Positions 17,392-25,379 of a stretch of 64,000 nt of DNA are shown here, in pieces. Within the stretch, counting starts at the first letter, position 1. Each line of letters begins with the position of its first letter. The notes under the pieces were generated by a model that was given only the letters and a program-made list of their open reading frames with translations, ran no database searches and was not told where the DNA came from. Source of the DNA: Pseudomonas kitaguniensis (GTDB lineage: Bacteria; Pseudomonadota; Gammaproteobacteria; Pseudomonadales; Pseudomonadaceae); the NCBI RefSeq assembly GCF_009296165.1, contig NZ_VUAZ01000052.1:62001-126000 (forward strand). Reading direction: 5' to 3'. The translations under genes and the position numbers were made by a program.

Positions 17392-19083
17392 ATGACTCAG
17401 CAAAAAGCCAAACAAATCGTGGCTGCGCGTGGCAATACCCTGCGGTGCAAAGGATGGAAGCAGGAAACCATCCTGCGTATGCTCGAAAACAACCTTGAAA
17501 ACGCTGAGGACGCCTCTCGTCTGACCGTCTACGGCGGTATCGGCAAGGCTGCACGCAACTGGGAAAGCTATGACGCGATCGTCGAGTCGCTGAAAAACCT
17601 AGAGAACGATGAAACCCTGGCCATTCAGTCGGGCATGCCGGTGGCCGTATTCAAGACCCATCGACTGGCGCCGCGAGTGGTCATGGCCAACAGCAACGTC
17701 ATCAAGGCCGACTGGCCGAAGTTTTACGACCTGAGCGCACAAAACCTGACGGCGTTTGCCTCTTACACCGCCGGGCCGTGGCAGTACATTGGCAGCCAGG
17801 GCGTGATTGAAGGCACCTTTGAAACACTGGCGCTGGTAGCCGATCGGCATTTTGACGGAGCATTGAAGGGGCGTATTTTCTTCACCGCTGGGCTGGGTGG
17901 CATGGGGCGTTCGCAGCCCTTGGCCATGACCATGCACGGCGGCGTGAGTGTGACCGTGGAAGTCCGCCAGCAAAGCATTGTGGAGCGTCTGGCCAGCGGT
18001 TATGCCGACGTTCAGGCGGCGTCCTTGCAGGACGCCATCGACATGGCCGAGAGCGCCAAGCGGGAAGGGCGGGCACTCTCCATCGTGGTGCTGGGCAATA
18101 TGGTCGACGCGCTGGAGCAGGCGCTTGACTGTGGCTGGAAGCCCGACATTGTCACCGAAATGTGCCCGTGCCATGACCCGTTCGCGCTGATTCCTTCCGG
18201 GCTAACGCTGGAGCAAGCCGCAGCATTGCTGGAGACCGACCGCGAGGCCTACATGGCGACGTCGCGCCAGTCGATGATCCGTATCGTGCGCGCGATGACA
18301 CGCTTGCAAAAAAACGGCTCGATCGTCTTCGAGTACGGCACTTTCGTGCGCAAGGAGGCGGTGGATGCGGGGATGTCCAAGGAGGAAGCCTTCGCCTATC
18401 CAGGCTGTATCGCCGAGTACGTACGGCCGCTGTTTTTCCTGGGGCGTGGGCCGTTCCGCTGGACCTGCGTGTCCGGCGAAATCGCCGACCAGCAGCGTCT
18501 GGATGACCTAGCCCTGGAGATGTTCAAGGATGACAGCCTGGTCACGCGCTGGATCAGCACCGCGCGCTATCGGTTGCCGGTAGAGGGGTTGCCTGCGCGC
18601 ATCTGTTTCCTCGGTTTTGGCCAGCGCCGGGCATTCGGCCTTGCGGTCAACGCATTGGTACGTTCGGGCGAGCTGGCAGGGCCGGTGGCTTTTTCCCGCG
18701 ACAACCTGGATACCGGCTCAATCGCCAACCCCGCCTTTGAAACCGAAAACATGCTGGATGGGTCGGACGCGATTTCCGACTGGCCTTACCTGAATGCACT
18801 GCTGAATGTGTCGGCGATGGCGGACCTAGTGGCGATTCAGTCCAACGGCACCATGGGCATCTCGGCGCACACCGGTGTCACGATGATCGCCGACGGTTCG
18901 GAGGAGGCCGATCTGCGCCTGGATGCCTGCCTGACCACTGACGCAGGGATTGGTGTGGTACGCCATGCGCAAGCCGGTTACCCCATGGCCAAGACCGTGT
19001 CCAGAGGCGAGGGTCCGTTGACCGACAACGCGATTCAAATACCGCTCTGGTGGTCCCCTCACGCCACTCAGCACCGCGCGTAA
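17392..19083 (+). CDS. Urocanase-family hydratase, probable thiourocanate hydratase
   Basis: 563 residues from MTQQKAKQIV, the length of urocanase (about 557). The family fingerprint is clear: RCKGWKQETILRMLENNL, VYGGIGKAARNWES, the NAD-binding loop TAGLGGMGRSQPLA, YVRPLFFLGRGPFRW, and GLPARICFLGFGQR. In standard urocanases the segment reads RPLFCEGKGPFRW; here the Cys (Cys410 in P. putida HutU) is Phe349, and other active-site neighbours differ. Standard hut partners (hutI, hutF/G) are missing, and a thio/hydantoin set is present instead. I therefore call it a hydratase for a C2-substituted urocanate, with thiourocanate the best candidate. A simple HutU paralogue remains possible. Confidence 0.75.
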   Translation: MTQQKAKQIVAARGNTLRCKGWKQETILRMLENNLENAEDASRLTVYGGIGKAARNWESYDAIVESLKNLENDETLAIQSGMPVAVFKTHRLAPRVVMANSNVIKADWPKFYDLSAQNLTAFASYTAGPWQYIGSQGVIEGTFETLALVADRHFDGALKGRIFFTAGLGGMGRSQPLAMTMHGGVSVTVEVRQQSIVERLASGYADVQAASLQDAIDMAESAKREGRALSIVVLGNMVDALEQALDCGWKPDIVTEMCPCHDPFALIPSGLTLEQAAALLETDREAYMATSRQSMIRIVRAMTRLQKNGSIVFEYGTFVRKEAVDAGMSKEEAFAYPGCIAEYVRPLFFLGRGPFRWTCVSGEIADQQRLDDLALEMFKDDSLVTRWISTARYRLPVEGLPARICFLGFGQRRAFGLAVNALVRSGELAGPVAFSRDNLDTGSIANPAFETENMLDGSDAISDWPYLNALLNVSAMADLVAIQSNGTMGISAHTGVTMIADGSEEADLRLDACLTTDAGIGVVRHAQAGYPMAKTVSRGEGPLTDNAIQIPLWWSPHATQHRA

Positions 19084-19094
19084 AGGACATCGTC

Positions 19095-20609
19095 ATGGCC
19101 CTTCTTCATTTGATCGAGCAGGTTCGCGTAGTCGGCATGGGCGGTGCGACCGCCCAGGTGATGGATGTGTTGATCGACGGTGATCGCTTTGTCGGCCTGG
19201 CACCGCGAATCGATCTGTCGACGGTCAATCTTGACGAGCGTACCGATGGTCGGGGCAAATTGCTGATACCAGGACTGATCAACGCTCACCATCATTCTCA
19301 TGATCGTTTCGATAAAGGGCGTTTCTCCGGGATTCCCCTGGAGATCTGGATGGGCCTGTACAACCCACCTTCCTATCGACGTGGCTGGACCGCGCGCGAG
19401 GTGTACCTGCGCACCTTGCTCAACGGCATCGAGATGCTGCGCAATGGCATCACCACGGTGGTCGATGACATTCACTTCGGTGGCCTGCTGGAACCGGAGG
19501 TGGTGCATGCGGCATTTCAAGCCTATTCAGACCTCGGCATTCGCGCCGACGTCAGTGTGGCGTGGTCCGACAAACCGTTTCAGGAGGGCATTCCCTACCT
19601 GGCGGAGCGGTTGCCCGACCCACTTAAAGGCAGTGTCTCAGCCAAGGCTGCGGATCGGATGCTGGAGCATTGGCAGGAACTGGCGCGCAGCTGGAGCGGC
19701 CGGGTGCGCTTTGTATTCTCACCGTCCGGCCCGCAACGCTGCAGCGCCGATTTTCTGCAGAAAACCTGGGCACTGGCCGAGCAATACGACCGCCCGGTGC
19801 TGATCCATCTCCTGGAAACCCGCATTCAGGCGCTCACGGCGGCGAAGTTCTATGGCAAGCCAATGGCCGTGTACATGGACGACCTGGGGCTGTTGACACC
19901 TCGTAGCGTGCTCGCGCATGGCGTTTGGTTGTCAGCGGCTGAACTCGATTTGATCGCCGAGCGCGGCGCCAGCGTGGTGCACAATCCCGCCTGTAACCTG
20001 AAGTTGGGCAGCGGTGTGGCGCCGATCGCCGAAATGTTACGCCGTCAGGTGAATGTCGGTCTGGGCACCGACAACAATAACGGCAATGACCTGAACTCGA
20101 TGTTTGACGCCATGCGCCTGGCAGCGCTTTCCAACGCACTGCTCGATCAGGACGAGGCTTGCCCGGTTGATGCACTGCAGGCGTTCAACATGGCCACGCT
20201 CGGCGGCGCCAACGCCATCGGGCGCGGTACGCAGACGGGGTCGATCGAGGTGGGTAAGCAAGCCGATTTCTGCTTGCTCGACCTCAAGACCAGCGCCTTT
20301 ACGCCGCTCAATGATGCCTTGACGCAACTGGTCTTTTGCGAACAGGGCAACGCTGTGCGCGATGTGTACGTCGGCGGTCGCAAGCTGGTGGATCACGGCA
20401 GGATCACGCGTATCGATGAAGAGGCGTTGATGCTTGAACTGATGGACTGCATGCCCACTCTGCAAGGGCGGATTCAGGGCGGCCAAAGCGCCAGCGAAAC
20501 GCTGCGTCCGTATCTGGAGGGCGCCTATAACGATTGCCTGACCGATCCGCAAATGGCGGGTATGCGCCATTCGATCAACCAATTCGACCGATCCAGACGC
20601 GGCGCCTGA
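19095..20609 (+). CDS. ATZ/TRZ-type amidohydrolase, probable thiohydantoin desulfhydrase
   Basis: A 504-residue metal-dependent hydrolase of the AtzA/TrzN/SAH-deaminase group. The start has an AAAGGA site 11 bases after the previous stop. The active-site pattern includes INAHHHSHD (family HxH), HLLETR, LAHGVWL and GLGTDNNNG (metal Asp). This branch removes halide, amino or thiol groups from the carbon between two ring nitrogens. Next to a urocanase-like hydratase and a hydantoinase, the expected step is removal of sulfide from the 2-thioxo ring of 3-(5-oxo-2-thioxoimidazolidin-4-yl)propionate to give hydantoin-5-propionate. HutI (imidazolonepropionase) belongs to the same superfamily but is shorter (about 400 residues) and would not need a hydantoinase downstream. 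Confidence 0.72.
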   Translation: MALLHLIEQVRVVGMGGATAQVMDVLIDGDRFVGLAPRIDLSTVNLDERTDGRGKLLIPGLINAHHHSHDRFDKGRFSGIPLEIWMGLYNPPSYRRGWTAREVYLRTLLNGIEMLRNGITTVVDDIHFGGLLEPEVVHAAFQAYSDLGIRADVSVAWSDKPFQEGIPYLAERLPDPLKGSVSAKAADRMLEHWQELARSWSGRVRFVFSPSGPQRCSADFLQKTWALAEQYDRPVLIHLLETRIQALTAAKFYGKPMAVYMDDLGLLTPRSVLAHGVWLSAAELDLIAERGASVVHNPACNLKLGSGVAPIAEMLRRQVNVGLGTDNNNGNDLNSMFDAMRLAALSNALLDQDEACPVDALQAFNMATLGGANAIGRGTQTGSIEVGKQADFCLLDLKTSAFTPLNDALTQLVFCEQGNAVRDVYVGGRKLVDHGRITRIDEEALMLELMDCMPTLQGRIQGGQSASETLRPYLEGAYNDCLTDPQMAGMRHSINQFDRSRRGA

Positions 20610-20654
20610 CCCATCTGGTCTGTTTCCACTCATTTACGAACAGCGAGAAAAACC

Positions 20655-22180
20655 ATGAGCACAGTACAGAAAATTGTCCCAGGCGAAACCCGTATCGCCA
20701 CCTGGCGTGCCATTTACAACGGTGCGCCGGCGCGGCTATGTGACAGCGCCCGGACCGGTATCGAGGCGGCGGCGAAGATGGTCGACACGTTGGTCGATAG
20801 CGGGCGCGCGGTGTATGGCCTGAACACTGGGTTCGGCAAACTGGCCAATGTGCGGATCAGCGATGCCGACCTTTGCCAGCTGCAAAAAAACCTGGTGATG
20901 TCGCATATGACGGGCTACGGCCAGCGCTGGATGCCGATGTGGTACGTCTGGTCATGGCCTTGAAAGTTGCCAGCCTCGGACGCGGTGCCTCGGGGGCGCA
21001 ATACGGCACCGTGGCACTGTTGGAAGAAATGCGCGAGCGCGGTGTCATCCCGTTTATCCCCGCCCAGGGTTCGGTGGGCGCCAGTGGCGATCTGGCGCCG
21101 TTGGCGCACATGACCGCCGTGATGATCGGCATGGGCCAGGCCTGGTACGAGGGCGAGTTGCTCGACGGTTCTGAAGCCCTGGCACGCGCTGGCCTCACGC
21201 CGATCGTGCTGGCCCCGAAGGAAGGCCTGGCCTTGATGAATGGCACTCAGGTATCGACGGCCCTCGCGCTGACCGGCCTGTTTGCCCTGGAAAACGCCTT
21301 CATGGCGGCCATTGCAATCGGTAGCATGACCACCGAGGCGCTGGCGGGTATTGCCAGTCCGTTCGACCCGCGTATCCAGGCACTGCGTGGTCATCCGGGA
21401 CAGATCGCCGTAGGCGCTGCGTTCAAGCGGCTGTTGGATGACAGCCCGATGCGTGCCATTTCCCAAGCGTCCGGCAAGGTTCAGGACCCCTACAGCATTC
21501 GCTGCCAACCCCAAGTGCTGGGGGCGTGCCTGGACCTGATTCGCAACGCCAGTGTCACGTTGGAGATCGAGAGCAACGCTGCCTCTGACAACCCGCTGAT
21601 TTTCGTGGAAACCGGTGAAGTCATCTCCGGCGGTAATTTCCATGCTGAGCCGGTCGCCTTTGCGGCTGACATGTTGGCGATCGCCATTACCGAGATCGGC
21701 AACCTGTCCGAACGTCGTTGCAACCTGCTGCTGGACCCAGGCTTCTCCGGGCTGCCGCCAATGTTGACGGTCGATGCCGGCTTGCACTCGGGCTACATGA
21801 CGGCGCACATCTCGGCTGCGGCCATGGCATCGGAAAACAAACAGCGCGCCACCCCGGCCTCCATCGACACCATCCCTACGGCGGGTAACCAGGAGGACCA
21901 TGTCTCGATGGCCACCCATGGCGCACGCCGTTTGCTGGAAATGACGTGCACGTTACGCGGGATTCTCTCTATCGAGGCGCTGTGTGCGGCCCAGGGTCTG
22001 GACCTGCGCGGCGGTAAGTTGTACAGCGCACGCCTGGCGCCAGCGGTCGAGTGCATTCGTGCCAGCGTGCCGGCGATGAATGTGGACCGACCGATCGCGC
22101 CGGACATGGCCAGCGTGGCCGAGTTGATCCGCAGTCGTGAGCTGGTCAACGCCTGCCCGGACCTGCTCAGCCTGTTCTAA
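20655..22180 (+). pseudogene. HAL/PAL-family aromatic lyase, frameshifted (ergothionase-like step)
   Basis: Adding one base at about 20925 (CCAGCGCTGG, expected CCAGGCGCTGG) restores a continuous protein of about 508 residues of the histidine ammonia-lyase family. It shows Tyr in VYGLNTGFG, SHMTGYG, the MIO-forming Ala-Ser-Gly in GSVGASGDLAPLAHM, LMNGTQ, KVQDPYSIRCQPQ, GGNFHAEP and NQEDHVSM, so all HAL active-site residues I know are kept. In the cluster it would catalyse the first elimination, giving an (optionally 2-thio) urocanate. As I recall, the characterised Treponema ergothionase works without MIO, so an intact Ala-Ser-Gly points to loss of ammonia from a primary amine, or to a MIO-type variant. 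As written the gene is interrupted. Confidence 0.8.
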
Positions 22181-22189
22181 GTGCTCCAC

Positions 22190-22221
22190 CCAGCGCCGGC
22201 TGGTGCTACCACCGGCGTTGG
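22190..22221 (+). terminator. Hairpin after the lyase gene
   Basis: CCAGCGCCGG and CCGGCGTTGG form a 10-base stem with one G-U pair and a 12-base loop, 10 bases after the lyase stop. No T-run follows, so it may stabilise or attenuate the transcript before the transporter genes rather than stop it completely. Confidence 0.4.
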
Positions 22222-22280
22222 ACAATAACAATGACATCGCTAATCCCTGAAATCTGCCAACTACCACATAGAGAATAATC

Positions 22281-23054
22281 ATGAACAAGAATCTCGTTGT
22301 AGCTTGCGTAGTATTGCTTCTGAGTTCCACTTGGGCAAAGGCTGCGGATGTACTGCGCATGGGCGTCGACCCGACGTATCCACCACTGGAGTACCGCGAC
22401 CCGCAGGGCAAAATGATCGGCTTTGATATCGACCTGGGCGACGAAATCTGCAAGCGCATGGCGGTCAAGTGTGAGTATGTTCAAAGCAGCTTTGACGGAC
22501 TGATCCCGGGTTTGCTCGCACGCAAGTTCGACGGGGTACTGTCGAGCTTGTCCATTACCGAGCAACGCCTGAAGCAGATCGACTTCAGCAGCAAACTCTC
22601 TAACCCGTCTACACGATTGGTGGCGCGCGATGGCTCTGGTATCACGCCGACAGCGGCGGGGCTCAAGGGCAAGACCGTGGGGTATCAGCAAGGCACGATT
22701 CAAGAGTCTTATGCCCGTACCTACTGGAAAGTGCCAGGCATCAAATTGCAGGCCTATGCGAGTCAGGACCAGGTGTACGCCGACCTGCTGAATGGGCGTA
22801 TCGACGCCTCCTTGCAGGATGAAGTGCAGGCAACCTATGCCTTTTTGCGCACCGACCAGGGTAAAGGCTACGCGTTTGCCGGCCCGATCATTGTCGACGA
22901 CAAAGTATTGGGCAGCGGCACTGCGATAGGCGTTCGCAAAGAAGATCAGGCACTCAAGCAGCGCATCGACGATGCCATCGCCGCAATGCTGGCTGACGGC
23001 ACGTATCAGAAGATCGCCGCCAAGTACTTTGACTTCGACATCTACGGCGGCTGA
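22281..23054 (+). CDS. HisJ/ArgT-type periplasmic binding protein
   Basis: A 257-residue family 3 solute-binding protein with a signal peptide (MNKNLVVACVVLLLSSTWA, cleaved near AKA). It has the usual ligand-domain start MGVDPTYPPLEYRDPQG and GFDIDLGDEIC, and ends AKYFDFDIYGG as HisJ-like proteins do. It delivers a polar amino acid or derivative to the HisQMP-type permease encoded downstream. Because the upstream genes degrade a histidine-like ring, the ligand is probably that histidine derivative. A paralogue lies at 30015-30791. Confidence 0.85.
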   Translation: MNKNLVVACVVLLLSSTWAKAADVLRMGVDPTYPPLEYRDPQGKMIGFDIDLGDEICKRMAVKCEYVQSSFDGLIPGLLARKFDGVLSSLSITEQRLKQIDFSSKLSNPSTRLVARDGSGITPTAAGLKGKTVGYQQGTIQESYARTYWKVPGIKLQAYASQDQVYADLLNGRIDASLQDEVQATYAFLRTDQGKGYAFAGPIIVDDKVLGSGTAIGVRKEDQALKQRIDDAIAAMLADGTYQKIAAKYFDFDIYGG

Positions 23055-23068
23055 CGGCGAGTTTTGTC

Positions 23069-23101
23069 CCGGTCATGACCGCGTGTCGCAGTCATGACCG
23101 G
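23069..23101 (+). other. Perfect hairpin between binding protein and permease genes
   Basis: CCGGTCATGAC and GTCATGACCGG form an 11-base perfect stem with an 11-base loop. Each arm contains the palindrome GGTCATGACC. Stem-loops at this position in HisJ-HisQ-type operons commonly protect the binding-protein message and lower expression of the permease. No T-run follows. Confidence 0.55.
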
Positions 23102-23145
23102 TACCGCGCGGCTTCTGTACGTCCACCTATTGCGAGTGATGCGCC

Positions 23146-23835
23146 ATGCAATGGCTTGAATATTTACCCTTGATTGCCAAAGGTGCCTTGAGTACGGTCG
23201 AACTGGCGTTGGTGGCGCTGTTGCTGGCCTTGTTTCTGGGGCTGATCACCGCGTTGGCCAAGCTGTCGGGAACGCTCTGGCTGACGCTGCCTGCGCAGTG
23301 CTACACCACATTGATCCGAGGCATTCCGGACCTGGCATTGATGCTGCTGATCTTCTACACCATCCAGATCGGCGTGAATCAGCTCACCGATAAGCTCTCG
23401 CTCGGTCGATTTGAAATTGACCCCTTCGTGGCGGGCGTCATGACGTTGGGTTTTATCTACGGGGCCTACTTCGCCGAAACGTTTCGCGGCGCGTTTCTGG
23501 CTATCGATCCGGGGCAAGCGGAAGCCGCCAGAGCCTATGGTCTCTCAGCCCGCAAAACGTTCCAGAAGGTCGTGCTGCCGCAGTTGATCCGATTTGCCTT
23601 GCCTGGCATCAGTAACAACTGGCAGGTACTCGTCAAGGCCACTGCGCTGGTGTCGATCATCGGGCTCAGCGATCTGGTCATGGCGGCGCAAGAGGCCGGT
23701 CGCAGCACACACAACACCCTGATGTTCATGGTACTGGCCGGCGCGGTTTATTTTTGTCTGTCGGGGTTTTCCAGCCTGCTGTTGTATTGGCTCAAGCACC
23801 GTTCGGCAGCTTGGGTACGCGAGGCAGAGCTATGA
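23146..23835 (+). CDS. HisQ-type amino acid ABC transporter permease
   Basis: 229 residues with about five hydrophobic segments. The EAA loop typical of the HisQ/ArtQ family is visible near EAARAYGLSARKTFQKVVLPQL. The first segment starts right after the N-terminus (WLEYLPLIAKGALSTVELALVAL). Its stop overlaps the start of the next permease (ATGA). It should pair with the second permease to form the inner-membrane channel for the binding protein's ligand. Confidence 0.88.
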   Translation: MQWLEYLPLIAKGALSTVELALVALLLALFLGLITALAKLSGTLWLTLPAQCYTTLIRGIPDLALMLLIFYTIQIGVNQLTDKLSLGRFEIDPFVAGVMTLGFIYGAYFAETFRGAFLAIDPGQAEAARAYGLSARKTFQKVVLPQLIRFALPGISNNWQVLVKATALVSIIGLSDLVMAAQEAGRSTHNTLMFMVLAGAVYFCLSGFSSLLLYWLKHRSAAWVREAEL

Positions 23836-24596
23836 TCGATCTCTTGCAGACCTATTGGCAGAGCTTTCTTTGGACCGATGGGCAGCAGTGGAGCGGGGTA
23901 GTCGTCACGCTGTTGCTGTTGATCGTCGCGACGCTGGGCGGCTTTGTGTTGTCGATTCCACTGGCACTGGGGCGCGTATCTTCTTCGCGCTCACTGAGCG
24001 CCGTGATCTGGCTGTACACCTACACATTCCGCACGACGCCGCTCTACGTGCAGTTGCTGATTATATACAGCGGTTTGTACAGCCTCTCGTTCATCCAAAA
24101 CACGGCGTTGCTCAATAGTTTTTTCCGCGATGCTTATTGCTGCACCCTGTTTGCTTTCGTACTCAACGAGTGCGCCTACATGACCGAGATCCTGGTCGGT
24201 TCGATTCGTGCCAGCAATCGCGGAGAAGTGGAGGCGGGCAGGGCGTTTGGCTTGAGTGCTACGGTACTCAATCTCAAAGTGATACTGCCCAGCGCACTGC
24301 GTCGAGCGCTGCCCGCCTACAGTAACGAAGTAATCTTCATGCTCCACGGCACCACGCTTGCGTTCACCGCCACCGTGCCGGACATCCTCAAAGTGGCTCG
24401 CGACGTCAACGCTGAAACCTATGCGACGTTCAGCACCTACGGTCTGGCGTCCTTGCTCTATCTGATGATTTCCTTCTGCATCATCGCCAGCTTCAATCGT
24501 GCCGAAAAACGTTGGCTAAGGCACCTGAAGCCACGCGTAGCGAAAAACACCCTTGAGCACCCCGTTCCTACGATAAAAGAAGGCCGCCTGGTATGA
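23832..24596 (+). CDS. HisM-type amino acid ABC transporter permease
   Basis: 254 residues from the ATG that overlaps the previous stop; the in-frame start at 23754 lies inside the neighbour. Several membrane segments flank an EAA loop (EVEAGRAFGLSATVLNLKVILP). The C-terminus contains HLKPRVAKN and overlaps the ATPase start by four bases (ATGA), so the permeases and ATPase are translated together. Confidence 0.88.
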   Translation: MIDLLQTYWQSFLWTDGQQWSGVVVTLLLLIVATLGGFVLSIPLALGRVSSSRSLSAVIWLYTYTFRTTPLYVQLLIIYSGLYSLSFIQNTALLNSFFRDAYCCTLFAFVLNECAYMTEILVGSIRASNRGEVEAGRAFGLSATVLNLKVILPSALRRALPAYSNEVIFMLHGTTLAFTATVPDILKVARDVNAETYATFSTYGLASLLYLMISFCIIASFNRAEKRWLRHLKPRVAKNTLEHPVPTIKEGRLV

Positions 24597-25351
24597 ATGC
24601 CCTTACCGTTGAAAACATCCACAAATCCTATGGCAATCATAAAGTCCTGCACGGGGTTTCCTTGAGCGCCAAGCGCGGCGAAGTGATCAGCATCATCGGC
24701 TCCAGCGGCTCGGGTAAAAGTACCTTTTTGCGTTGTATCAATTTTCTCGAACAGCCGGACTGCGGCCGTGTCAGCCTGGACAATCTGACGATCGATCTGG
24801 GTGCAGGCAAGCCCTTGCGCCCGGAGCGCCGTGCACTGCAGGCGCTGCGTACACGGCTGGCAATGGTGTTTCAGCACTTTAACCTCTGGGCGCATATGAC
24901 GGTGCTGGAAAATGTCAGCATGGCGCCCGTGCACGCGCTCAACGTCAGCAAGGAAGAGGCACGAGTCCGCGCGATCGGGTATCTGGAGAAAGTCGGACTG
25001 GGTGCGCGTTTCCACGACAGTTACCCGGCCCATCTTTCCGGCGGGCAACAGCAACGTGTTGCGATCGCGCGCGCGCTGGCCGTAGAGCCGGAGGTCATGT
25101 TGTTCGACGAGCCGACCTCTGCCCTCGACCCCGAACTGGTGGGCGAAGTGCTGAAAATCATGCAGGAGCTGGCGCAGGAGGGCCGCACGATGATTGTCGT
25201 CACCCACGAAATGGGCTTTGCCCGACACGCCTCCACCCAGGTGGTGTTTTTGCATGGCGGCAAGATTGAAGAACAGGGCAAGCCCGAGCAGGTGTTCGAT
25301 AACCCGCAAAGCGACCGGCTGCGCCAGTTTCTGGCGTTGGACCTCAAGTGA
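24593..25351 (+). CDS. HisP-type amino acid ABC transporter ATPase
   Basis: 252 residues with a complete ATPase core: Walker A GSSGSGKST, Q-loop in MVFQHFNLW, signature LSGGQQQRVAIARAL, Walker B VMLFDEPTSALDPE, and H-loop VTHEMGF. It energises uptake through the two permeases just upstream. As the only ATPase in the window it may also serve the orphan binding protein at 30015-30791. Confidence 0.92.
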   Translation: MNALTVENIHKSYGNHKVLHGVSLSAKRGEVISIIGSSGSGKSTFLRCINFLEQPDCGRVSLDNLTIDLGAGKPLRPERRALQALRTRLAMVFQHFNLWAHMTVLENVSMAPVHALNVSKEEARVRAIGYLEKVGLGARFHDSYPAHLSGGQQQRVAIARALAVEPEVMLFDEPTSALDPELVGEVLKIMQELAQEGRTMIVVTHEMGFARHASTQVVFLHGGKIEEQGKPEQVFDNPQSDRLRQFLALDLK

Positions 25352-25379
25352 TCGCTGATCCAGCGACCGGAGTGGCGCC

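Noticed and set aside
20873..20925. Alternative start of the HAL-like gene at an internal TTG
   Set aside because: The residues preceding the frameshift align with HAL through SHMTGYGQ in the first frame, so the gene starts at 20655 and is shifted later.
14562..22180. Ordinary histidine utilisation (hut) operon
   Set aside because: The lyase and hydratase families fit, but hutI, hutF and hutG are missing, and a hydantoinase and a carbamoyl hydrolase are present, which the hut pathway does not need.
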